Of a stretch of DNA of 37,984 nt, positions 32,370 through 37,984 are shown in pieces. The DNA comes from Alteromonadaceae bacterium (GTDB taxonomy: Bacteria > Pseudomonadota > Gammaproteobacteria > Enterobacterales > Alteromonadaceae). The position numbers were made by a program, and so were the translations under genes. Below the pieces are notes generated by a model. It was not told where the DNA came from and did not search any database. It saw only the letters and a list, made by a program, of their open reading frames with translations. How positions within the stretch are numbered: position 1 is the first letter of the stretch; each line of letters starts with the position of its first letter. The stretch covers positions 181,496-219,479 of the forward strand of contig JAESPQ010000022.1 in the NCBI GenBank assembly GCA_016765535.1, written 5' to 3'.

Positions 32370-32690
32370 TTAACGGTACTTAGGATTGTTTCGTTTGTGA
32401 CGTGCTTTCGCTTTCGATGCGTCCTTACGACGTTTGGCCGTAGCCATCATGTACTCGCGTTTGTCTAAAGTCTTCTGACCGACGCCGGACTCCCCAACAT
32501 ACATCACCTTTCGCTCTTTGGAGATAAGACCGTCACGGAACAGCGCCGCGGCATAGTGCTTAATGCGTTTAGACATATCGCGATGGTTACGGCCGAAGTT
32601 TTCTTTTAGTGCGTAGAGAATGTTCGCGTGACTGCTTCCGGCCTGTATCATACTTTCACAGACGTTCTTGATGGTAGGAGAGTTAGACAT
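32370..32690 (-). CDS. Small basic protein, possible helix-turn-helix
   Basis: A 106-residue protein with a charged, lysine-rich C-terminal half (ATAKRRKDASKAKARHKRNN). The N-terminal part, TIKNVCESMIQAGSSHANIL then YALKENFG and HYAAALFRDGLISKE, could be a winged or simple helix-turn-helix, so DNA or RNA binding is likely. It is the first gene after the minus-strand promoter at 32723-32750, with AGAGG eight bases before the ATG. It might regulate or bind phage DNA; no family is recognised. Confidence 0.65.
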   Translation of the reverse strand: MSNSPTIKNVCESMIQAGSSHANILYALKENFGRNHRDMSKRIKHYAAALFRDGLISKERKVMYVGESGVGQKTLDKREYMMATAKRRKDASKAKARHKRNNPKYR

Positions 32691-32722
32691 TTTTATTACC
32701 TCTAGGTATTGGGTTCTACTTA

Positions 32723-32750
32723 ACTATAGTCGGAAATGGCAGGACTGCAA
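32723..32750 (-). promoter_or_regulatory. Sigma70-like promoter on the minus strand
   Basis: On the minus strand TTGCAG (32750-32745) and TATAGT (32728-32723) are 16 bases apart. It lies in an 82-base gap inside an otherwise tightly packed operon and would drive the small basic protein, kinase and thymidylate-synthase-like genes. A short palindrome GCAG-TC-CTGC overlaps the -35, a possible operator. Confidence 0.6.
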
Positions 32751-32772
32751 ACTTTATTTACAGCCCTGCGGT

Positions 32773-33039
32773 CTATGCCTTCTCTGGGTAGCAAGAACAT
32801 GGCAGCGGTAACGACGCAGGGGCGTTATGGATACCACAGTCGCTAAAGTGTGCGCCTTCCTGCGTGAGGTGTACGTGTTCCACGGCTATCTCATGCGCTG
32901 ATATGCCACGCGTGACACTCAGTGTTTCACATAGGCCCACGAGACAGTCATAGTCATCGGGGTTTAAGCTATCAGCACCTATGTTTAGCACCCGGGCTAG
33001 TACCTGTGCTTCTTCGGTCTTAGTTATATTTAATTTCAT
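32773..33039 (-). CDS. Hypothetical protein with a C-terminal Cys/His segment
   Basis: An 88-residue protein that starts in an ATGA overlap with the helicase stop. The N-terminal part is helical (MKLNITKTEEAQVLARVLNI, then DYDCLVGLCETLSV). The C-terminal part has HFSDCGIHN and PCSCY, two His and several Cys that might bind a metal, though the spacing is not that of a known finger. No family is recognised. A promoter region follows. Confidence 0.65.
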   Translation of the reverse strand: MKLNITKTEEAQVLARVLNIGADSLNPDDYDCLVGLCETLSVTRGISAHEIAVEHVHLTQEGAHFSDCGIHNAPASLPLPCSCYPEKA

Positions 33040-34571
33040 CGTTTATTCCTCTTCTTGCGTTTCGCACGTTCTGCGGTGATTTTTCTCTTCAAGTGCTTGG
33101 ATAGCAGTCTAAAGAAGTCTTGTTGTTTGCCGTCCTTAATCTGTAGGCTATGGTAGATTACCTCGTCAATGCTCCCGCGTATCATGAGGAAATGGTTACG
33201 CACAGTTTTGGTCGCACCCTGACGCCATAGACGCTTAATGAATTGGTCGAATATCTCCAAGTCATATATGAGACTGAACCAACAAACGTCGCCGCCTGCA
33301 CCTTGGAAGTTAAGGCCATGGGCTACCGACGCGGGCTGTGCTAAGAGGACCGGGATTTTCCCCGAGTTCCAATTCTTCTCGATTGATATTGCTTCACGGT
33401 CAGAGGTCTTAGAGTTGAGAATAACTATCTTGCGCTTCTTGGCTTTGAAGTACTTCTCTATCTCTATTAACTCGTGGTGATACCAGTAAGCGATGAACAA
33501 CGGCTTGCCCTGTAGCTCCTCGATTAACTCGTCTAACGCGGCCATCTTCTCCTTGTGTAATTGGAAGTACGGGCGCTTACTTGACGAAGGGATGGCACCC
33601 ATATCTTCAACGTCCCAATCTTCGTACAGATTACCGTTACAGATTTGGTGTAGCTTCTGGGCTACCGACGCCGCTGTAGGGGGGTAAACATCTTTGCCTT
33701 TGATGGTGACAAAGTTCTCCTTCCGTAGCTTGTCGTAAATCTTTTGTACAGGCTTTGGCAGGTCAATCATTATCTTGTTTTCAATGAGCGGCGGTAACTT
33801 AAGGTTGTCCTCCGCAGATAGTCGGATAATGAAGGGGGCAATCTTCCTATTGATACGCTTCTCCGCACCCACTTGTAACTCGAATTGCTTAAACTGCGGG
33901 TTCCCGTATTGGCGGAAGTACTCGTAGCGGAAGTGTCCTATCTTCGTACCCAGCGAGCGACCTTCATCGACTATCTGCATTTGGCCGAACAACTGCATGT
34001 AGCCGTTAGGTATTGGCGTTCCCGTCAGGATGTAACGACGAGCGAACCGGGGCACTAATTTCTTCATCATCTTGAAGCGAGCCGACGCGTGGTTCTTGAA
34101 CATAGTTGATTCGTCAACCGTCAGCATATCGAACGGCCATGAGGTCGTACGCTTGCCTTTCAACTGTTCCATGAGCCATGGTAAGCCTGCGGGATTAATA
34201 ACGTGTATGTCAGCGTCTAGGTTCCCCCAAAGGTCCTTATTATCGCCGTGCATAACGTTTACTTTCATGTGTTCGAAGTTAGACCATTTCTGTGTCTCTA
34301 ACGGCCACACAAGATGACAAACTCGAATAGGGGCGATGACTAACATGCCCTTAACTTTGTCGTGCATCTTGAGCATCTTATAGAGCTGTAGAATTAAGGT
34401 GGTCTTGCCTAGCCCCGGGTCCAGAAAGTAACCGATATACTTCTGCATGAAACCCCGGGATATACACATGCGTTGGTAGCTGTGGCCCTTCCATCTAGGT
34501 TTTACTTTTGCGATGCGCCGCGATTTCCGCTTTGAAAGTTTTAATCGCTTCTGCTTTATTGTCGATAACAT
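33036..34571 (-). CDS. SNF2-family DEAD/DEAH-like helicase
   Basis: A 511-residue superfamily 2 ATPase. Visible motifs: the Q-like opening HSYQRM at 30-35, Walker A DPGLGKTT at 51-58, Walker B variant DEST at 153-156, LTGTPIPN at 182-189, and the C-terminal helicase part with NSKTSDREAI, ASVAHGLNFQGAG and FDQFIKRLWRQGATK (motif VI). SNF2-like phage helicases move on double-stranded DNA and are thought to act in replication or recombination. The only good start, ATG at 34571, makes a 77-base overlap with the VRR-NUC gene. The two ends are lysine- and arginine-rich. Confidence 0.92.
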   Translation of the reverse strand: MLSTIKQKRLKLSKRKSRRIAKVKPRWKGHSYQRMCISRGFMQKYIGYFLDPGLGKTTLILQLYKMLKMHDKVKGMLVIAPIRVCHLVWPLETQKWSNFEHMKVNVMHGDNKDLWGNLDADIHVINPAGLPWLMEQLKGKRTTSWPFDMLTVDESTMFKNHASARFKMMKKLVPRFARRYILTGTPIPNGYMQLFGQMQIVDEGRSLGTKIGHFRYEYFRQYGNPQFKQFELQVGAEKRINRKIAPFIIRLSAEDNLKLPPLIENKIMIDLPKPVQKIYDKLRKENFVTIKGKDVYPPTAASVAQKLHQICNGNLYEDWDVEDMGAIPSSSKRPYFQLHKEKMAALDELIEELQGKPLFIAYWYHHELIEIEKYFKAKKRKIVILNSKTSDREAISIEKNWNSGKIPVLLAQPASVAHGLNFQGAGGDVCWFSLIYDLEIFDQFIKRLWRQGATKTVRNHFLMIRGSIDEVIYHSLQIKDGKQQDFFRLLSKHLKRKITAERAKRKKRNKR

Positions 34572-34800
34572 ATACGTTAAACCCCAATTTCCTTAACTTG
34601 CGATGCCAATATAATTGGTGCGGCTTGGCCTTTTCCCCGAGGCGTTTCAGCTCCACGTAAAAGATTAGTCCGCCCCGGCCTACTACGGTCCTGTCTGGGA
34701 AGCCTGACCGGGATACGGCCACGAGTTTAATTGATAGTAAATTAAGTTTCGCAGCCTCCCGGTTGAAGGTTTTCTCTAAGGACGATTCCAGCTTACTCAA
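34495..34800 (-). CDS. VRR-NUC domain nuclease
   Basis: A 101-residue stand-alone VRR-NUC protein of the PD-(D/E)xK superfamily, which cuts branched DNA. Motifs: E5 near the start, SGFPDRTVVGRGGLIFYVEL with the catalytic PD and ExK (ELKRLG), and KPHQLYWHRKLRKLGFNVYV with the conserved Gln. It starts at TTG, nine bases after GAGG, and overlaps the previous gene by eight bases. Next to polymerase and SNF2 helicase, it probably resolves replication or recombination intermediates before packaging. Confidence 0.9.
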   Translation of the reverse strand: MSKLESSLEKTFNREAAKLNLLSIKLVAVSRSGFPDRTVVGRGGLIFYVELKRLGEKAKPHQLYWHRKLRKLGFNVYVIDNKAEAIKTFKAEIAAHRKSKT

Positions 34801-35014
34801 CTACGGCTACCTCGAAGATTAGCTCTACGTCCACGATAACGCCGCATGAAGCAACGTGTAGCGGCAGCAGGGCTAGTAACGCTTTCTTGCTCCCGTCACA
34901 GTTGGGCTTGTACTGTATACCCGGGGGTAGCTTGTCCACATGCACTTTTAACGCACTTTTGATAAGCATCCGGTTATAGTACTGAGTTATTAAAAAACAC
35001 ATATAGTCTGACAT
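34793..35014 (-). CDS. Small hypothetical protein
   Basis: A 73-residue protein with AGGGG six bases before the ATG. It reads as a small alpha-beta domain (ITQYYNRMLIKSALKVHVD, then a conserved-looking KPNCDGSKKALLALLPLHVA and GVIVDVELIFEVAVVE). I do not recognise it. It is coupled to the VRR-NUC gene by an eight-base overlap, so the two may act together. Confidence 0.65.
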   Translation of the reverse strand: MSDYMCFLITQYYNRMLIKSALKVHVDKLPPGIQYKPNCDGSKKALLALLPLHVASCGVIVDVELIFEVAVVE

Positions 35015-35023
35015 AAGTTACCC

Positions 35024-35395
35024 CTAGTAATTCTTGCCGCCTTCTTTAGCGCGGTTCGCAGGCTTATGGTCCGCTCGGGAGTCATTAAAGACCAGTTTCT
35101 CAGCCATTGCGCCGCCGAGGTCCATGCCCATAGCACCCGCTAAATCGAAGATGCGTATAACCGCGTCAGCCAATTCAACTTCAACCATTTTACGGTGTGG
35201 GAGTTTATCATCCATTTGGTCCTTGCGGTCCCCTTCTAGGGCTTCGCTCACTTCGGAATGGATTAACGCTAACTTTGCTGGGATGACGAACGGTGCGAAG
35301 ACGTCTACACCTTGCCACCACCCGTTATCAACTTGGGCTTGGTGGCAGATATCAACTAGGTCATTTACATCGCGTTTCATTTCACTATCACTCAT
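35024..35395 (-). CDS. MazG-like nucleotide pyrophosphohydrolase
   Basis: The 123 residues contain the all-alpha pyrophosphohydrolase core: AKLALIHSEVSEALEGDRK (the ExxE half), then KMVEVELADAVIRIFDLAGA (the ExxD half), which together bind magnesium. Such enzymes split dNTPs or alarmones such as ppGpp; phage versions are thought to shift the nucleotide pool or the starvation signal in favour of replication. GAGGG lies eight bases before the ATG. It follows the DNA polymerase gene. Confidence 0.87.
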   Translation of the reverse strand: MSDSEMKRDVNDLVDICHQAQVDNGWWQGVDVFAPFVIPAKLALIHSEVSEALEGDRKDQMDDKLPHRKMVEVELADAVIRIFDLAGAMGMDLGGAMAEKLVFNDSRADHKPANRAKEGGKNY

Positions 35396-35437
35396 TTTGA
35401 TTACCCTCTACGTTATAAGAAATTTAAGTATAGACTA

Positions 35438-37435
35438 CTATTTACGATACCGCTTGCCCTCCCAACCTTCGGCCTCAATCGGACAACCTTTAGCCCACTT
35501 CGGAGAGACACACATTAGGTCTTCATATTCCTTAACAGACCCCTCGCCTATCTTGGCTAGACTGACCCCTTCATCGTGTACAGTGAACAGGGTTTTATAC
35601 ACACCGCTAGCTTCACAGTTCATAAGCCCTACGGCCATGTAGTCACGGGCTGCGGCTTGTGTGAAGTTCTCCGTCAGTTTCCCGCCCCAAGTGTCCAGCT
35701 CACGCCACTTATTTGTATATGAGCAATGACCATCATAGAAGAGTTTCGGCTGTGGCCCGAATCGTGTCTTAACTGTACGCACACGGGCGAATGGATAGCA
35801 TAGCTCTCTACCACTAGGCAGACGGCAATATAAGTGCTTACCGCGCTTCTGGTACGATATTTTCTTGTAGGTGAACCGCTTCATGGGAACAAGCACAGCC
35901 CTGATAGCCGCTTTCTCTACTTTCTCCCACAGGATAGGCACCATTTTGTAACGTTCTTTGTAGCCTTCAATCGCCTTCTTGCCCAGCGCCGGACTAACTA
36001 CAATCCCGCCTTGGTCCCAACACGAGGTAACGAACTTACGTGGGCCCATGCCGAAGCCTGCACCGAGCACCGTAGATTTACCGATGTCACGTTCGAAAGA
36101 ACCTTTTTTAATCATCTCCTTCTTAACACCATAAATCTGTGCGGCCATACCTTCATACACTTTACCGTCGCCGCCAAAATCTTCTAAGCCTACCGGGTCA
36201 TCTGCTAACCAGAAAATGAACCGTGCTTCAATTTGAGAGTAATCGGCAGATACGAATTTATACCCCTTGGGGGCACAGATAGCACCACGTAAACACCCGG
36301 CCAATACTTCCATTGGGTCGCCGTACTTCTTAAGCAATTTTAGCTTACGCTTCTTAACGACTTTGATTACTTCTTCCCAGTTCAAATGGTACACAGTTTT
36401 ACCCGGTTTAGGGAAGTTTTGAATCTGAACACCACGCCCGCCCCAACGTCCCGTACGGGCAATGTGATACTTGAGGAAGCCATGTAGCCAACCATTGTTA
36501 TCAACGCCATCGGCCATGCGTACATACTTAGCCGTTGAAGCCTTCGCGGCCTGTGTGCGTAGCTGTAGAATGGTCCGGCATTTCTTAGGGATGGTCTTCA
36601 TTGAATCGCCTAGCCACTCCGCGATAACATCCTTCTGCATGTTCGGTATGTCACAGCCATTAGCGTTTAGCCAATCCTTCACCTTAGCGGTTTGCGTTAG
36701 GAACTCGAAGCCACAGTCGGGCCCTGCGAGGCGTTTAGCTTTCTTGTTGGCGTATACTTGGAATTGGCCTACCAACTCAAGCGCCGCGCTCACGAGGTCA
36801 CGGTCAATCGGCAGCCCTAAAACGTTCATCCGCTCGGTCATGAGAAAAACTTCGTGCTCGAAGGGTGATAGCAGTTCGGACTTGTCCGCGATAGCCATTT
36901 GTGTCGCCACATCGTCATCACAATAGTCGATAAACTTCTGGAACTTCTCGGGGTGGTCATGTGGACAGCGGAAGCCTTTGCCGTTCGCTTGGGGTTTACT
37001 AAACCAGTTAATTAAGATCATACCGCCCGGGTCTTTAGTTACCTTGGCTTTAATCGCCGCTCCGGCTTTCTCTAACGACGCAGGAAACGCCATAGCGCAT
37101 GACATAGCCATGGTGTCATAAAACTGTTCTACGGGCACCTCGGGCCACCCAAATTGACGGGTCGCAACTAAGTTGGTCATCCAGTACTCGAACTCGCTAT
37201 TGTGAGCACGGATAATCCACCCACACTTGATTAGCGCGAGTAGTACGTGGGGTGCTGATGCTTTGCTGGTAAAAGGATTCCAGTTATAAACGGTGCGGCC
37301 ATTGTACGAGAAGCTAACCATCATTATCTCAGTGCTCGGATGCTCTGCGTATTTCATGGCACCGACCTTCGTGATGTCCGCTTCTGACCTCGCCTCGTAA
37401 TCTATATCTAGGAAATGTTTGGGTGTTTCTATCAT
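35438..37435 (-). CDS. polA: DNA polymerase I-like (family A) with 3'-5' exonuclease
   Basis: The 665-residue replicative polymerase has a 3'-5' exonuclease domain in the first 185 residues (DIDYEA at 10-15, N79/E81 in AHNSEFEY, and YCDDD at 171-175) and a family A polymerase domain after it. Motif A is DYSQIEAR at 398-405, motif B RDIGKSTVLGAGFG at 449-462 and motif C VHDE at 619-622. In motif B the place equal to E. coli Phe762 is Leu457, and that equal to Tyr766 is Phe461. There is no 5'-3' exonuclease domain. The gene carries the second GATC site of the window. A terminator lies just upstream of its start. Confidence 0.96.
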   Translation of the reverse strand: MIETPKHFLDIDYEARSEADITKVGAMKYAEHPSTEIMMVSFSYNGRTVYNWNPFTSKASAPHVLLALIKCGWIIRAHNSEFEYWMTNLVATRQFGWPEVPVEQFYDTMAMSCAMAFPASLEKAGAAIKAKVTKDPGGMILINWFSKPQANGKGFRCPHDHPEKFQKFIDYCDDDVATQMAIADKSELLSPFEHEVFLMTERMNVLGLPIDRDLVSAALELVGQFQVYANKKAKRLAGPDCGFEFLTQTAKVKDWLNANGCDIPNMQKDVIAEWLGDSMKTIPKKCRTILQLRTQAAKASTAKYVRMADGVDNNGWLHGFLKYHIARTGRWGGRGVQIQNFPKPGKTVYHLNWEEVIKVVKKRKLKLLKKYGDPMEVLAGCLRGAICAPKGYKFVSADYSQIEARFIFWLADDPVGLEDFGGDGKVYEGMAAQIYGVKKEMIKKGSFERDIGKSTVLGAGFGMGPRKFVTSCWDQGGIVVSPALGKKAIEGYKERYKMVPILWEKVEKAAIRAVLVPMKRFTYKKISYQKRGKHLYCRLPSGRELCYPFARVRTVKTRFGPQPKLFYDGHCSYTNKWRELDTWGGKLTENFTQAAARDYMAVGLMNCEASGVYKTLFTVHDEGVSLAKIGEGSVKEYEDLMCVSPKWAKGCPIEAEGWEGKRYRK
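37016..37019. other. GATC site, second of two seen in the window
   Basis: GATC within the DNA polymerase gene. See the entry at 4857-4860. The two are 32 kb apart with none seen between. Confidence 0.85.
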
Positions 37436-37457
37436 AAGATTCTCACGATATTTAGTG

Positions 37458-37486
37458 AAAAAAAAAGCACCCCATGTGGAGTGCTT
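37458..37486 (-). terminator. Rho-independent terminator between ssDNA-binding-like and polymerase genes
   Basis: On the minus strand AAGCACTCC, loop ACAT, GGGGTGCTT forms a nine-pair stem (one G-U) followed by a run of Ts (the A run at 37458-37466 on the plus strand). It lies 20 bases after the ssDNA-binding-like gene and 22 before the polymerase ATG, so it likely reduces read-through into the polymerase gene. Confidence 0.9.
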
Positions 37487-37506
37487 GGGTTCAGCTTACT
37501 TGAGTG

Positions 37507-37984
37507 TTAGCCGATTAGTTTGTTTAACGCTTTCGCTACGTCATCGTACTCGTCTTCGTCGAGTTCTTTGATTGCTTCAACATCGAATTTGGCTAAAACT
37601 TTCTTAGCTTTTTTCTTGCTTGTTTCCGCTACCGCTTCTTTGTAAAGCGACTGTAACTCTTTTTTCGTGATGCCGTCATCATCATCGTCATCATCGTCAT
37701 CATCATCGCTATCTGTAGCATAGTCACCGAAGTCACTTTCCGCAGAGGCCGAACCATCAAGACGTTCACCCGTTTTCTGGAACATAAGGTTATTCAATTC
37801 AGCACGAACACCTTTAGATTCATTGTCGAAGCCTTTCATCGTAACGGAGAACAGGAAGTAGTTACCTGACACCATCATTTCTTCGAGTTCTTCGGGGTCA
37901 ATCACACGTTGGCCGGACTTGTCCACGAGCTGTGGAACTTTATAACATGAGGTTGATAACATCCACATGCCTTTAGCTTCTTCG
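37507..37984 (-). CDS. Putative single-stranded DNA-binding protein (DUF2815-like), 5' partial
   Basis: The frame is open to the window edge, so the start lies to the right; an in-window ATG at 37968 is probably internal. The part present reads STSCYKVPQLVDKSGQRVID, EMMVSGNYFLFSVTMKGFDN, KGVRAELNNLMFQKTGERLD and a DFGDY end, in the manner of DUF2815 or gp2.5-like ssDNA-binding proteins. A run of aspartates follows, then a helical C-terminal domain (LQSLYKEAVAE, VLAKFDVEAIKELDEDEYDD). It would coat single-stranded DNA in replication and recruit partners through the acidic part. A terminator separates it from the polymerase gene. Confidence 0.65.
   Translation of the reverse strand, partial: EEAKGMWMLSTSCYKVPQLVDKSGQRVIDPEELEEMMVSGNYFLFSVTMKGFDNESKGVRAELNNLMFQKTGERLDGSASAESDFGDYATDSDDDDDDDDDDDGITKKELQSLYKEAVAETSKKKAKKVLAKFDVEAIKELDEDEYDDVAKALNKLIG
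37674..37710 (-). repeat. Trinucleotide repeat coding for an aspartate run
   Basis: A near-perfect GAT/GAC run on the minus strand, giving about eleven aspartates in a row. It links the ssDNA-binding-like core to a helical C-terminal domain. Such runs change length easily by slippage. Confidence 0.85.

Noticed and set aside
32728-32772. A terminator between the Cys/His protein and the minus-strand promoter
   Set aside because: A stem can be drawn (CAGGGCTG with CAGTCCTG) but it has no T run after it and overlaps the promoter -35, so it is more likely chance or an operator.
35396-35437. A promoter between polymerase and MazG-like genes
   Set aside because: TATACT is present on the minus strand but no acceptable -35 lies 15-19 bases upstream.
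35034-35642. A 202-codon open frame on the plus strand across the MazG-like and polymerase genes
   Set aside because: It is antisense to two clear genes, has no ribosome binding site and its sequence is not protein-like.
37674-37710. The GAT/GAC run as a CRISPR-like or regulatory repeat
   Set aside because: It is an in-frame trinucleotide run coding for aspartates, with no spacers.
1-37984. tRNA genes, CRISPR arrays, integrase, attachment sites or insertion sequences
   Set aside because: I saw no cloverleaf with a CCA end, no spaced direct repeats, no recombinase motifs and no terminal inverted repeats with a transposase. Gaps between genes are all under 200 bases.

Overview
The window is part of the genome of a tailed double-stranded DNA phage (Caudoviricetes), and both ends are cut inside genes. 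Genes are tightly packed, often overlapping by 1 to 14 bases, and there is no tRNA, rRNA, CRISPR array, insertion sequence, integrase or recognisable repressor. A 933-residue tape measure, a tail terminator, a single tail tube protein, no sheath protein and a gpG/gpGT-type chaperone frameshift point to a long non-contractile tail (siphovirus). The tail-tip set, the family A DNA polymerase, the SNF2 helicase and the VRR-NUC nuclease resemble the gene content of YuA-like and related marine phages. The host cannot be read from the sequence. A gammaproteobacterium is a guess from codon use and gene flavour only.

Layout. (1) 1-3436, plus strand: orphan genes, including a protein with two copies of one phage domain and a 481-residue protein I do not recognise. 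(2) 3444-12120: a promoter with nested dyads, then small and large terminase, a small gene, portal, two connector-type proteins, MuF-like minor head protein, XkdF-like protease, scaffold with a probable internal start, decoration protein and major capsid protein, closed by a terminator at 12143-12180. (3) 12200-16139: a repeat-rich basic protein and four beta-rich virion proteins, three of them fibre- or spike-like, set between capsid and neck genes. (4) 16143-18457: tail completion, tail terminator and tail tube, then a terminator. (5) 18549-29404: a promoter, tail assembly chaperones joined by a -1 frameshift at A AAA AAC, tape measure, two related tail proteins, distal-tail-like protein, cysteine-motif hub protein, two small tail-tip proteins and the J-like tip protein. 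(6) 29479-30230: two small membrane proteins, probably part of a lysis set whose endolysin lies elsewhere. (7) 30248-30271: a symmetric terminator where the two transcription directions converge. (8) 37984-30310, minus strand: DNA metabolism genes in the order ssDNA-binding-like protein, terminator, DNA polymerase, MazG-like, unknown, VRR-NUC nuclease, SNF2 helicase, unknown, promoter, small basic protein, dNMP-kinase fusion, thymidylate-synthase-like protein, small acidic protein.

How it works together. The plus strand is the late virion programme, from packaging through head, neck and tail to probable lysis proteins. The minus strand is replication and nucleotide metabolism. The observations I rate highest are an almost complete lack of GATC (two sites seen in 38 kb) with no CCWGG seen at all, the degenerate thymidylate-synthase-like protein beside a kinase with extra domains, the fibre-like block inside the head/neck module, and the recoding and start-site signals in the chaperone, scaffold and small terminase genes. 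Function calls rest on motif recognition by eye; no database search was possible.
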